From contig JADIYM010000003.1 in the NCBI GenBank assembly GCA_016705245.1, positions 1 through 64,000 of the forward strand: a stretch of 64,000 nucleotides of DNA, given 5' to 3'. Positions within the stretch are counted from its first letter, which is position 1; the number at the start of each line of letters is the position of its first letter. Both the position numbers and the translations under genes were made by a program. The notes below the pieces were generated by a model. The model worked only from the letters and a program-made list of their open reading frames with translations. It was not told where the DNA came from and made no database searches. The DNA comes from Blastocatellia bacterium (GTDB lineage: Bacteria > Acidobacteriota > Blastocatellia > UBA7656 > JADIYM01). Shown here piece after piece: positions 43,528-52,697 of this stretch.

Positions 43528-43772
43528 AAATGCGACCGACCTGCAACAAGGGAAGTTGCCGTCTTCTGTAACGAACCAATGAACGGGTCGGTTAGACGAA
43601 ACTCAAACGGGTACTAAAGTTTTCCATTCCGATTGCCGATTTGTCTAATTTAGAACAGAGTTGACGACGAAATCTGTGTCGATCCCGGTCGTGGACTGAC
43701 CCGGGTTGCTCACCGTTCGCTTCGGAACTTCGCACGCACTCTGTTGGATCGAGCGCGAAGGAGGGGGGCCCC

Positions 43773-44714
43773 ATGAAGCGCGTCGCATTGTCCGGTTCAG
43801 GCATCTCGCATCGAGTGTGCGCGAGCGTTGCCGTCGTTTCACTGTCGATTCTCGCCGGATCGGCGCGGCCGGTTGAGAGCGCAACGCCGTCGCCCGCAGG
43901 CGCCAGCAGCATCGCCATCACGGTCTCGGCGCTGGACGCCTCCGGCAGGCCGGTGCCCGACCTGACCGTTTCCGAGATCAAGGCTCGCATCGAATCCGGT
44001 GGGGCCACCGTCACGAGGGTCTCGCACCTCGGCGCGCCGAAACAGATCATCGTCCTGGTCGATTCCAGTGCGACCTGGGCACGGGGACCGCAGAAGCTGA
44101 TCTGGAACACACAGTGCGTTTCGACGCTCGCCGACCACCTCGCGGGCGACAGCAATTTCGTAGTGCTCGGGTTCAGCGACCAGATCGTGCAGCTGTACAA
44201 CGGTCCGGCCCGGCCCCCGATGATCGAGGCGGCGCTCAAGAACATCACGAGATCCGGCGAGTCGGCGCTTCTCGAGATCCTCAAGTTCATGGGTGAGTCG
44301 ATCGTTCAACAGGGCATAGGCGATCGTACGGTGCTCGTCGTCGTGTCGGACGGCGTGGACACCGCCAGCAAGGCCACGACGAAAGACGTCATACGGACAC
44401 TTGGTCTCGCGGGTGTTCCGCTCTACAGCCTGATCGTCATGGATCCAACGTGGAACGCGCAGAACCAGTCGAAGCTGAATGCCAAGTCGAAACTCCTCGA
44501 CATCTCGAAGGCGACCGGCGGGGTTTCGCAGGCAATGGGCCCCGGCGAGGTCCGGAGCGCCACGAGCCGGATTGCGGCCATGCTTGCGGGTCGTTATCGC
44601 ATCGAGATCGATCCGGGCGTCGCACTCAAGAGTCACTCCGAATCGAGGCTTGAAATCGACGCGAGCAGAGAAGGCATCGCGATGTTCCATGCCGATCGGT
44701 TGTATCGGCCGTGA
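43773..44714 (+). CDS. secreted VWFA-related protein with altered MIDAS
   Basis: The 313-residue protein has a signal peptide (VCASVAVVSLSILAGSARP) and a VWA-like domain. The opening ITVSALDASGRPVPDLTVSE matches the VWFA-related family, and VVVSDGVDTASKAT the strand after it. The MIDAS motif reads VLVDSSATW, so the third ligand Ser is Thr, and the usual final RRGYYAP signature is missing. It is therefore a divergent member, the fourth of five in the window. An AAGGAGGGGGG Shine-Dalgarno precedes the ATG. It is convergent with rho. Confidence 0.83.
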   Translation: MKRVALSGSGISHRVCASVAVVSLSILAGSARPVESATPSPAGASSIAITVSALDASGRPVPDLTVSEIKARIESGGATVTRVSHLGAPKQIIVLVDSSATWARGPQKLIWNTQCVSTLADHLAGDSNFVVLGFSDQIVQLYNGPARPPMIEAALKNITRSGESALLEILKFMGESIVQQGIGDRTVLVVVSDGVDTASKATTKDVIRTLGLAGVPLYSLIVMDPTWNAQNQSKLNAKSKLLDISKATGGVSQAMGPGEVRSATSRIAAMLAGRYRIEIDPGVALKSHSESRLEIDASREGIAMFHADRLYRP

Positions 44715-44738
44715 CATGATCTCGCTTCGCCGCCGGGA

Positions 44739-45878
44739 CTATTCGATCGGAATTCGATCCAGTAGTTCCCGGTTCGAGGCTGAATCTCGAACGGCCTTCA
44801 ACAAAGCCTCTGTAGCCTCGGTGGACTTGAGCGTCGAAAGAGCGCGCCGGAGCGCTCGAATCCTGGGCATTTCCCACGCGTCGAATAGCTTCTCTTCCTT
44901 GCGAGTTCCGGACTGGGCCACGTCGATGGCTGGAAACACCCGACGCTCGGCGATCCTCCGATCAAGTACGAGCTCCATGTTCCCGGTTCCCTTGAACTCC
45001 TGGAAGATGACCTCGTCCATCTGACTTCCGCTCCCGACGATCGCCGTGGCGAGAATCGTGAGGCTGCCGCCATCCTCCGCGTTGCGCGCCGCTCCGAAGA
45101 ACTTTCGCGGAAACTCGAGGGCCCGCGTATCGATGCCACCCGACATCGTTCGACCCCGGCCGGCCTGACCTCGATTCGACGCCCTGCCGAATCTCGTGAT
45201 CGAATCGAGGAGCAGGACGACGTGGCGTCCGGCCTCGATGAGCCGTTTCGCACGCTCGAGCATCAGCCTGGCCAACCGCAACTGAACCTCGGTGTCCTCA
45301 TCCGATGTCGAGGCGACGACCTCGCCGCGAATCGTGCGCTTGAGATGCGTCACTTCCTCGGGCCGCTCGTCGATGAGCACAACCAGCAGGTCCACGTCGG
45401 GATGGTTCTCTGAGAACCCGGTTGCCAACTGCTCGATTAACGTCGTCTTGCCCGACTTGGGCGGCGCCACGATGAGACCGCGCTGCCCGTGTCCGATCGG
45501 CGCCACGAGCTCGACGACGCGCATGGCGAGGTCGTCCGGGCCGCGCGCAAGCCGGAACGGATCTTCCGGGTCGATGCTCACCAGCTCGGCAAACGGCACG
45601 TCGGGCTTCCAGACGGACGCCTCGACGCCGTTGATACGCCGAATGCTCACGAGTTGGGGACCGCGTCCTGTGCGCCGATCCGCGGCCGCCGGTTCATCGG
45701 CACCCCCTTCGATCAACAGACCTTCGTCGAGCCCGGCGTCCTCGATTAGCCGCGCCGTGACAAACGGGTCACCGGTCCTGGCGCGGAAATTGACCTTCGG
45801 ATCGCGGAGGAATCCGAAGCCGCGTTCTCCGATCTCCAGGAGGCCGGCGACGGAGAGCTGCTGCGTTTCTGTGGTCAC
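44739..45878 (-). CDS. rho: transcription termination factor Rho, divergent and lacking Rho_N
   Basis: RNA-dependent ATPase with Walker A APPKSGKTTLIEQ, LIDERPEEVTHL and Walker B HVVLLLDSITRFGRA, and the R-loop/C-terminal block QEFKGTGNMELVLDRR. At 379 residues it begins directly at the RNA-binding cold-shock fold (GLLEIGERGFGFLRD), so the ~45-residue N-terminal Rho_N domain is absent. R-loop DTGSKMD of E. coli is GSGSQMD here, and the Q-loop is also different (GRGRTMSGG). It may be a second Rho or a lineage-specific form. It starts with GTG without a clear Shine-Dalgarno; an upstream in-frame extension is not seen. Confidence 0.9.
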   Translation of the reverse strand: MTTETQQLSVAGLLEIGERGFGFLRDPKVNFRARTGDPFVTARLIEDAGLDEGLLIEGGADEPAAADRRTGRGPQLVSIRRINGVEASVWKPDVPFAELVSIDPEDPFRLARGPDDLAMRVVELVAPIGHGQRGLIVAPPKSGKTTLIEQLATGFSENHPDVDLLVVLIDERPEEVTHLKRTIRGEVVASTSDEDTEVQLRLARLMLERAKRLIEAGRHVVLLLDSITRFGRASNRGQAGRGRTMSGGIDTRALEFPRKFFGAARNAEDGGSLTILATAIVGSGSQMDEVIFQEFKGTGNMELVLDRRIAERRVFPAIDVAQSGTRKEEKLFDAWEMPRIRALRRALSTLKSTEATEALLKAVRDSASNRELLDRIPIE

Positions 45879-45957
45879 GGCATGGTCCGCGAGGTTCGCT
45901 CGTGTCGGGAGGTTGGAGAGACTCGCGACGCCGAACGCCGCGACGCAAGATTGGACG

Positions 45958-47316
45958 TCATCGCCCTGAGATTCCGAGGACCTTCATACGTCGATACAGG
46001 TGGCTTCGGTCGATGCCCATCTCGCGTGCCGTTCGCGTGACGTTGCCGTCAAACTCTTCGAGCTTTCGAACTATGTACTCGCGCTCGAAGGCTTCCTTGC
46101 CGTCGCGAAGATTCGAGAAGGCGAGGAGCGACGGTGAACCCGACGTATCAGGCTCCGCGTTGAGCGGCGGGAGGTCGTCGCGACCGACATCGGCACGGCG
46201 GTGCATGATGATGACGCGCTCGACCGTGTTCCGAAGTTCGCGGACATTGCCGGGCCAGCGATACTCGACGAGGCGTTCCGTGGCCTCGTCCGAGAACTGC
46301 TTCGGCGGACGGGCATACTCCTCCGAGAATCGATGGTTGAAGTGCGCTACGAGCAGCGGTATGTCCTCGACACGCTCACGTAGCGGCGGCAATTCGAACG
46401 GAATGACGTTGAGCCGATAGAAGAGATCTTCCCGGAATCGCCCCGCCTCGATTTCGTCCACGAGCCGCTTGTTGGTCGCGGCGACGACGCGCACATCCAC
46501 CGAGATCGCCTGCTGTCCGCCAACGGGTTCAAAACGCTGCTCTTCGAGCGCGCGCAGCACCTTCGATTGCATTCGCGGACTCATGTCGCCGATCTCGTCG
46601 AGAAAGAGCGTTCCGCCATCGGCCTGCCCGAACTTCCCGGACTTTGGCGCCGAGGCTCCAGTGAACGCTCCCCGGACGTGACCGAAAAGCTCGGACTCGA
46701 TGAGCTCCTCCGGGATGGCGGCACAGTTCACCTCGATGAACGGTCCCGTGGCCCGGCGAGAGCTGCGATGGATGAGTCGCGCGACGAGCTCCTTTCCGGT
46801 TCCCGATTCACCGTAGACGAGCACGCGGCCGTTCGTCGGCGCGGCGAATGCGATCTGCTTGCGAAGGGCCCGGACAGGAGCGCTGATACCAACCATCTCG
46901 TCGCCGCCGGCAATCTCCTCTCGCATTCGCTCGTTCGCGAGCTCGAGCTCTCCGTGCCGGATGGCATTGCGAACGGCGATGATCGTCCGCTCGGCCGCGA
47001 GCGGCTTCTCGATGAAGTCGAGCGCGCCGAGCTTTGTCGCACGCACCGCCGTCTCGATCGTTCCGTGGCCCGAGATCATTAGAACCGGAGTCTGCGGCCA
47101 CGTCTCCTTGAGTCGGCCCAGGACTTCGAGTCCGTCGATCCCGTCCCCGAGACACACGTCGAGGAGCACGCACGAAAACGGCCTCTGCTCGAAAACGGAC
47201 AGGCACGCTTCTCCGGTGGCCACCGCCTCGACGCCGAAGCCCTCGTCTTCGAGTAGTCCGGTCAGCGACTCCCGGATGCCCCTCTCGTCGTCGACAATCA
47301 GTACCGAAGTGGACAT
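45958..47316 (-). CDS. NtrC-family sigma-54-dependent response regulator
   Basis: The 452-residue protein has a receiver domain (acceptor Asp53 in LLDVCLGDG, Lys in FIEKPL), an AAA+ domain with Walker A GESGTGKE, the sigma-54 contact GAFTGA (in RGAFTGASAP) and Walker B GGTLFLDEIGDM, and a C-terminal Fis-type helix-turn-helix (NVTRTAREMGIDRSHLYRRM). It activates sigma-54 promoters in response to its partner kinase, encoded 20 bp upstream. No IHF or -24/-12 site is evident in the window, and the target genes are unknown. Confidence 0.95.
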   Translation of the reverse strand: MSTSVLIVDDERGIRESLTGLLEDEGFGVEAVATGEACLSVFEQRPFSCVLLDVCLGDGIDGLEVLGRLKETWPQTPVLMISGHGTIETAVRATKLGALDFIEKPLAAERTIIAVRNAIRHGELELANERMREEIAGGDEMVGISAPVRALRKQIAFAAPTNGRVLVYGESGTGKELVARLIHRSSRRATGPFIEVNCAAIPEELIESELFGHVRGAFTGASAPKSGKFGQADGGTLFLDEIGDMSPRMQSKVLRALEEQRFEPVGGQQAISVDVRVVAATNKRLVDEIEAGRFREDLFYRLNVIPFELPPLRERVEDIPLLVAHFNHRFSEEYARPPKQFSDEATERLVEYRWPGNVRELRNTVERVIIMHRRADVGRDDLPPLNAEPDTSGSPSLLAFSNLRDGKEAFEREYIVRKLEEFDGNVTRTAREMGIDRSHLYRRMKVLGISGR

Positions 47317-47336
47317 GCGCCGTGACTATACCCCGT

Positions 47337-49640
47337 TCAGCGTTGCATGACGGCCTTGACGGTCGACGTGCCCGACAATTCCAGGGCAACCGGAAACTCG
47401 ACCACGAATCGAGAGCCGGCCGGATCGTTCGCCTCGGCCCAGATACGTCCGCGGTGGTCCGACACGATGTGGCTCACGATGGCGAGTCCGAGTCCTGTCC
47501 CGCGTCGACGTGTCGAGAAGTACGGCAGGAAGAGATTGTCCCGATCCGCCGCGTCGATACCGTGGCCCGAGTCTTCGACAACCAGCCGCACCACTTCCCT
47601 TCGGCTGTCCATCTGCGTACGAATGGCAATCGAGCGCACGGGCCGACCGTCGAGTGCCTCGATGGCGTTGTCGACGAGGTTCACGATGACGCGTCGCACC
47701 TGCTCGACATCGAGATGCAGTGAGGGCAGGTCGGTGGCCAGGTCCGTGGTCAACGCGACGTCCTCGAGGCGCCCTTCGTAGAGCGCAAGCGCCGTGGAGA
47801 CGATCTCGTTGAGGTCGGCGGCGCGAAACCGCGGACTGGGCATCCGGGCGTACCGCGAGAATTCCTCGACCATGTGCTGTAGAGCGCCGACCTCTCGAAC
47901 GATCGTGTCGGTGCCGTCCTCGACGATGCGGCGCATTCGGTCTGATCCGACGTCCTCCTCGCGGCGATACCCCCGCTGGATCCGCTCCGCCGAGAGCTGG
48001 ATCGGCGTGAGCGGGTTCTTGATTTCGTGTGCCATTCGGCGTGCGACCTCGCTCCACGCCGCCGCGCGTTCGGCCCGGATGAGCTCCGAGAGATCCTCGA
48101 CCGTGATGACGGCGCCGGCGTACCCGCCGTCCGCGCCCGTCAATGACGACACGCTGACAGCCGCTGGAATCTCAGTGCCGTCGGCGAGCGGGATCATCGC
48201 TTCTCCCGTGGCAGTGCCCGAACGTCGAGCACGACGGATGAGAGCTTCGACGTCGCCGCGCGCAGAGCCGATGGCGCGACCGAGTTGTTCGAGGCGATAC
48301 GGACCTGGTCCGAGCCCGAGCATACGGATCGCCGCAGCGTTGATCATCGTGACCGCGCCCGAGGCGTCGAGCGAAACGACGCCAGTCGACAGTCCCGCCA
48401 GGACGGTCTCTATGTAAGCGCGCCGCTCATCGAGCGAAGCGTTTGAAGACTCGAGCTCGAGCGCCGCCTCGATGAGCCGCTGTCGGCTTTCGCCGAGCTG
48501 CGTCGACATTGAGTTGAATGAATTTACGAGCGTCGCGAGCTCGCCCTCGGCGACTATGTCGATTCGGTGGCTCAGATTCCCGCTTGCTACCTCGTGCGTG
48601 GCCTCGACGAGGGCCTGGATTGGTTCGGTGACGCTGCGCGACACGTACAGGGCGATCCAGACGGTCGCGAAGAGCACGAGCCCGGTCACGAGTGTCAGAG
48701 CCCAGATGTAGCGCCTCCGAATTCGATCCTGCTCGGCGACCAGGCGTTCAGATACGGCGAGCTGTTCGTCGATGGCCGAAAACTGCGCCGCCAGCTCGGG
48801 GGGGAACCTCCGGACGACAACGAGGCCCCGCGGTGACGAGCTCTTCGCCCCGACCGGCACGCCGACCACCATGAAGATCACGTTCTGGTCGGTGGTCGTT
48901 CGTGCCTGTCCCTGGTAGATCTGGCCCGCATCCACGGCGACCCTCGCCGCGTGCATCGATTCGGCGAAGATCTTCTCTAGCTCGCCGTCCTGGCCGTCGA
49001 CGCGCACGACGACGTTCCCGCCTTCGCGCAACTCCGCAGTCGAAAGTCTCAGGCTCCGGACTTCGCGCCGAAGATGGTCAGTCACCACCGACAGCTCATA
49101 GGTCTGGCCACCGCCGAGCGATCCGGTGCGCGCGATTCGCCGGGCGGTTGCCTTGAGGTCACGCATGTCGTGATCGACATATCCCGTTAGTACAGCCCGG
49201 GCACTGTCGACGACCTTGCTGGTGGGCTGCAGGAACACGCGCAACGTGGTGTCGATGAGCCAGAACGAGAAGACGAACAGCATCGCCGTCGGCAGAAGGG
49301 TCAGCGCAATCGACCCCGCCACCATTCGCGTCTTGAACTGCGAGCCCAGGCGCCCCTCGCGACGCTCCCGGTAGAGTTTGAGCAGATGCCGCACGAGCAC
49401 GAATGCGATCGTGAGCAGGGCGACGAAGTTGATCGTCGAGAGCGTGATGAGCAGCACCGAGTCCTGCGGCGAATCGAGCCCGAGCAGCGACCGGACCGAG
49501 AACTCGCCGCGGACGAACCACGCAGCCGCGAGCACCACGAGCGCGAGCGACACACCGAGAATTTGTCGAAGTCGCCGACGACGTCGGGAAGTCGAGGAGT
49601 CGAGATTCACGAATGGCCGCCTCCGCGGCGATTGTACCAT
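47337..49640 (-). CDS. NtrY-like sensor histidine kinase
   Basis: The 767-residue membrane kinase has about four N-terminal membrane segments with a periplasmic or membrane-embedded sensor part, a HAMP domain (YVSRSVTEPIQALVEATHEV), a PAS domain (VLAGLSTGVVSLDASGAV), a HisKA site MAHEIKNPLTPIQLSAERI with the phosphorylated His, and an ATPase domain (N box LVDNAIEAL, G1 VEDSGHGID, G2 RRGTGLGLAI). This layout is NtrY-like, so a nitrogen- or envelope-related signal is possible. It is paired with the NtrC-like regulator downstream. CGGAG lies 5 nt before the ATG; GTG at 49610 is an alternative. Confidence 0.94.
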   Translation of the reverse strand: MVQSPRRRPFVNLDSSTSRRRRRLRQILGVSLALVVLAAAWFVRGEFSVRSLLGLDSPQDSVLLITLSTINFVALLTIAFVLVRHLLKLYRERREGRLGSQFKTRMVAGSIALTLLPTAMLFVFSFWLIDTTLRVFLQPTSKVVDSARAVLTGYVDHDMRDLKATARRIARTGSLGGGQTYELSVVTDHLRREVRSLRLSTAELREGGNVVVRVDGQDGELEKIFAESMHAARVAVDAGQIYQGQARTTTDQNVIFMVVGVPVGAKSSSPRGLVVVRRFPPELAAQFSAIDEQLAVSERLVAEQDRIRRRYIWALTLVTGLVLFATVWIALYVSRSVTEPIQALVEATHEVASGNLSHRIDIVAEGELATLVNSFNSMSTQLGESRQRLIEAALELESSNASLDERRAYIETVLAGLSTGVVSLDASGAVTMINAAAIRMLGLGPGPYRLEQLGRAIGSARGDVEALIRRARRSGTATGEAMIPLADGTEIPAAVSVSSLTGADGGYAGAVITVEDLSELIRAERAAAWSEVARRMAHEIKNPLTPIQLSAERIQRGYRREEDVGSDRMRRIVEDGTDTIVREVGALQHMVEEFSRYARMPSPRFRAADLNEIVSTALALYEGRLEDVALTTDLATDLPSLHLDVEQVRRVIVNLVDNAIEALDGRPVRSIAIRTQMDSRREVVRLVVEDSGHGIDAADRDNLFLPYFSTRRRGTGLGLAIVSHIVSDHRGRIWAEANDPAGSRFVVEFPVALELSGTSTVKAVMQR

Positions 49641-49670
49641 TCCGGCTCCGCGAGTCGTTCAGGGGCTCCA

Positions 49671-49700
49671 TTGGCAGCGGTCGAAGTGCGGCTGTATACT
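49671..49700 (+). promoter_or_regulatory. promoter of the DUF1844-MBL-ribF operon
   Basis: TTGGCA (49671-49676), 18-bp spacer and TATACT (49695-49700) lie about 49 bp before the first start codon. It faces away from the histidine kinase gene. Confidence 0.7.
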
Positions 49701-49748
49701 CTGGGGCTTTCAAGCAGGAGAATTCGAGGACAGTCCGACCGTACAACT

Positions 49749-50270
49749 ATGAGTGAAGAGCAAGAGCCTGTCGTTCGGGTGCGTGATCGACGAAAGTTCA
49801 ATGCGGACGGTTCATTGAGGGTTCCCGACCAGGATGAGACGGTCGAGCCGGACCGCGAGACCGAATCCGCTCCACCGCCGGCAGTGCCGGAGCCCAGTCC
49901 GGAGCCCACGCCGGTTGCCGCCGCTCCGTCGCGCGCTCCAGAGCCCGCGCCAGATCCCTCCTCAGACGTCGACCCTGAAGCCGAGATGCCTCCGTCGCGT
50001 CCGGGCCGGCCTGGGGACGCGAGCATGTTCAGTGATCTCGTGGTGCAGCTGGCGACGCAGGCCGCGATGTATCTGGGGTTGGTCACCGACCCCCTTGGTC
50101 CGCAATTCCCGACGGATCTCCGCGCCGCGCGGCAGATGATCGACATCATTTCGATGTTGAAAGAAAAGACTGCCGGCAATCTCACCCCCGACGAAGGAGT
50201 CCTCCTCGAGCGCGTATTGACCGATCTGCGCATGCAGTACGTCTCGATGGCCTCGCCGCCTCGTCAATGA
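49749..50270 (+). CDS. DUF1844 family protein
   Basis: The 173-residue protein has a charged N-terminus (VVRVRDRRKFNADGSLR), a long Pro/Ala/Glu-rich linker (about 35-90), and a C-terminal DUF1844 domain (MFSDLVVQLATQAAMYLGLV, then RAARQMIDIISMLKEKTAGNL and LLERVLTDLRMQY). The domain is conserved mainly in Acidobacteriota, Planctomycetes and deltaproteobacteria and has no known function. It is the first gene of an operon in which all junctions are 4-bp overlaps. Confidence 0.88.
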   Translation: MSEEQEPVVRVRDRRKFNADGSLRVPDQDETVEPDRETESAPPPAVPEPSPEPTPVAAAPSRAPEPAPDPSSDVDPEAEMPPSRPGRPGDASMFSDLVVQLATQAAMYLGLVTDPLGPQFPTDLRAARQMIDIISMLKEKTAGNLTPDEGVLLERVLTDLRMQYVSMASPPRQ

Positions 50271-51046
50271 ACAGTGGCGGGCCGGTCACGCTGACGTTCC
50301 TCGGAACGGGCACATCGACTGGCGTGCCGGCCGTCGGATGCGACTGCGAAGTCTGCCGTTCGCAGGACCCAAGGGACAAGCGACTGCGGGCCTCGATCCT
50401 GCTCCAGTACGCGGGTCGCAGTGTCGTGATCGACACGGGAACGGACTTCCGACAGCAGGCGCTTCGTGCGCGCTTGATGGATCTGGACGCGGTACTCTTC
50501 ACACACGCCCACGCCGATCATATCTTCGGACTCGACGACATCCGTCCGTACAACTTCAAGACTCGACGGCCAATGCCGGTCTACGCCGATGCCCTCACGT
50601 GGGACGGCCTGCGTCGCGTCTACGACTACGCCTTCAACCCGACCTCGTATGGCGGTGTGCCGAGCATCGAGCCTCACGTCATCACGGGTCCGTTCGACGT
50701 CTTCGGTCAGACCTTCGAACCGCTGGAAGTGATTCACGGGCGATTGCCGGTTGTGGCGTTTCGATTCGGACGCGGTGCGTACGTCACGGACTGCAACGAG
50801 ATTCCGGACTCGACAGTGGAGGGCCTCCGGAACCTCGATGTGCTCGTGCTCGACGGCCTTCGTTTCACCGATCACAACACGCACCTGACGATTCCGAAGG
50901 CGCTGCGCTACATCGAACGAATTCGGCCCGAGCGAGCATTTCTGACACATATGAATCACGAAGTTCGGCACGCCGTCGTCAACGCTGAACTGCCGGACGG
51001 CGTCGAGCTCGCCTACGACGGGCTCGTCGTGGAGGTTGCCGAATGA
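50267..51046 (+). CDS. metallo-beta-lactamase-fold hydrolase (PhnP-like)
   Basis: The 259-residue protein shows the MBL-fold metal motif THAHADHIFGLDD and the later Asp and His (YVTDCNEIPDSTVEGL and MNHEVRH). It starts with FLGTGTSTGVPAVGCDCEVC, typical of the PhnP/RNase Z-like subfamily that hydrolyses cyclic phosphodiesters. Its Cys cluster (CDCEVCRSQ) could bind a structural zinc, as in PhnP. There are no phn genes nearby, so it is not tied to phosphonate use. It overlaps both neighbours by 4 bp. Confidence 0.9.
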   Translation: MNSGGPVTLTFLGTGTSTGVPAVGCDCEVCRSQDPRDKRLRASILLQYAGRSVVIDTGTDFRQQALRARLMDLDAVLFTHAHADHIFGLDDIRPYNFKTRRPMPVYADALTWDGLRRVYDYAFNPTSYGGVPSIEPHVITGPFDVFGQTFEPLEVIHGRLPVVAFRFGRGAYVTDCNEIPDSTVEGLRNLDVLVLDGLRFTDHNTHLTIPKALRYIERIRPERAFLTHMNHEVRHAVVNAELPDGVELAYDGLVVEVAE

Positions 51047-51999
51047 TTGTTTCGCGCTCAGCGACCGATCCGGCGATTGTCCGTCCGTCGACCGTGACCA
51101 TCGGCGTCTTCGATGGGCTGCATCTCGGCCACCAGGCCATCATGCGAACGGTCGTGGAGCGATCACGGCAGAACGGAACCGTCCCCACAGTCGTGACGTT
51201 CGATCCTCACCCTCGCTCGGTACTCTATCCCGAATCGGCGCCGCCGCTTCTGCAGACGTTCGATCAGCGCATCGAGGGCATGTCGTTCCTTGGAATTGGC
51301 CAGGTGCTCGCCATTCCGTTCGATCGCGAGATCGCATCGCTTTCGGCCGAAGACTTCGTCATGAGGTACCTCGTGGAAGCCCTCGAGGCAAGGGCGATCT
51401 ACCTCGGACGTGGATTCGGATTCGGACGCGGTCGCAGCGGCAATATTTCCCTGCTCCGCGAGATGAGCGTCCGATGCGGATTCGAAGCGGACGAAGTTGG
51501 TGAGGTGGAGTTGCGCGGGAAGAGAATCAGTTCGACGGCCACACGCCGGGCGCTGCAGCATGGTCGGGTGAATCTTGCGCGGCGCATGCTTGGACGACCT
51601 TACGGGCTCGAAGGAGTTGTAGCTGAAGGACGACGCATGGGCGGTTCTGTGCTTCGTTTCCCGACCGCGAACATCGAGCCGCAGAGCCGCGTCCTGCCGG
51701 CTCGAGGCGTCTACGTGACCGCCAGCCTCGTGGACGGCGTCTGGTACCGCAGCGTGACGAACATTGGCGTCAGGCCAACGGTGACGGATGAGGAGCGCGT
51801 CATCGTCGAATCACACCTGCTCGACTTTGACCGACCGCTCTATGGCGAGCTGATTCGCGTCCGGTTTCTTCACCGGCTGCGCGGCGAGCGCAAGTTCCCG
51901 TCGATCGATGAATTGCGCGACCAGATCTCGCACGACGCCGGCCGGGCGCGACGGTACTTTCATCACCCGCTCGTACGGCGGCACCTCGTGGTGACATAG
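51043..51999 (+). CDS. ribF: bifunctional riboflavin kinase / FAD synthetase
   Basis: Converts riboflavin to FMN and then FAD. The 318-residue protein has the N-terminal nucleotidyltransferase domain with GVFDGLHLGHQAIM and GRGFGFGRGRSGN, ISSTATRRALQHGRV in the middle, and the C-terminal kinase domain from GVVAEGRRMGGSVLRFPTANIE on to VESHLLDFDRPLYGE. Normal length. It is last in the DUF1844-MBL-ribF operon (ATGA overlap). Confidence 0.96.
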   Translation: MIVSRSATDPAIVRPSTVTIGVFDGLHLGHQAIMRTVVERSRQNGTVPTVVTFDPHPRSVLYPESAPPLLQTFDQRIEGMSFLGIGQVLAIPFDREIASLSAEDFVMRYLVEALEARAIYLGRGFGFGRGRSGNISLLREMSVRCGFEADEVGEVELRGKRISSTATRRALQHGRVNLARRMLGRPYGLEGVVAEGRRMGGSVLRFPTANIEPQSRVLPARGVYVTASLVDGVWYRSVTNIGVRPTVTDEERVIVESHLLDFDRPLYGELIRVRFLHRLRGERKFPSIDELRDQISHDAGRARRYFHHPLVRRHLVVT

Positions 52000-52033
52000 C
52001 GCCCTGAGAGAAGATCGGGGGCGCGTCGTCGAC

Positions 52034-52146
52034 GTCTGTCCGCTAGCTGGCTCGCTACCGCTCGCGGTTCTGACACATCCGTCGTCTGTGCTCCGCAAGG
52101 TGCCGAGCATCAGAACCGCGAGCGGTAGCGAGCTGGCCGGCGGACT
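52034..52146. repeat. inverted repeat of the GCGAGCGGTAGCGAGC family, copy at 52 kb
   Basis: The arm at 52034-52073 (containing GGCTCGCTACCGCTCGCGGTTC) is repeated in reverse complement at about 52111-52146, with a ~35-bp loop. It fills the gap between the convergent ribF and the small secreted-protein gene, again as a possible two-way terminator. Confidence 0.82.
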
Positions 52147-52190
52147 GTTGCACGCAGCGCTGAACGCCCTTTAAACAAGACCGAGCCTCG

Positions 52191-52694
52191 TCACTTTTCC
52201 CGAAACGAGCGCCCGATCTGATCCGTCTCGTTGCGCAACTGAGCAAGACTAGTTCGCTCGCCTGTGAACTGCAGGATCCAGACCGACGAGTCCCGGCCTG
52301 CGAGGTAGTAGTTCCGGCCCATCATCGCAGCTCCGCCGCGAGAAAAGTCGAACTGAACGAGATAGCCGACGTGCGAGCCCCCCGTGAACCGCTCCGTCTT
52401 TCCAGCGACGTAGCTCGGGAGGAACCGCTGGCTGCCGTCCGTATCCCTCGTCACGACGGCCTCGAGCGATTCACCCGGCTCGAGCCGCACACGTTTGATC
52501 TTCAGCAGACCGTTCTTCCGATCGCCGAAGACGTACTCGACCCGGTCGATCTTCGCACCGTCCGTAAACGCTGCCTGCTCCCATCCCGTCGGAAGGCTCA
52601 GCGAATACTCCGAGGCGTCCTGTGCGACCGCAATCATGGCGCACGCCGCCGCCACGACCATCACACCCCATACTCGTCGAAGCGACTTCGCCAT
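52191..52694 (-). CDS. small secreted protein of unknown function
   Basis: The 167-residue protein has a signal peptide (VWGVMVVAAACAMIAVAQ) and one alpha/beta domain (LSLPTGWEQAAFTDGAK, VGYLVQFDFSRGGAAMM, NETDQIGRSFRE) that resembles PsbP/DcrB-like (DUF1795) folds. I cannot assign a role. It begins 3 bp after the rph stop, with AAGGGG before the ATG, so it is the last gene of the murI-rph operon. Confidence 0.7.
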   Translation of the reverse strand: MAKSLRRVWGVMVVAAACAMIAVAQDASEYSLSLPTGWEQAAFTDGAKIDRVEYVFGDRKNGLLKIKRVRLEPGESLEAVVTRDTDGSQRFLPSYVAGKTERFTGGSHVGYLVQFDFSRGGAAMMGRNYYLAGRDSSVWILQFTGERTSLAQLRNETDQIGRSFREK

Positions 52695-52697
52695 GGT

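Noticed and set aside
43121..43617. Open frames with repeated protein segments inside the 188-bp repeats
   Set aside because: The similarity is due to DNA repetition; the frames have no signal, no Shine-Dalgarno and no family match.
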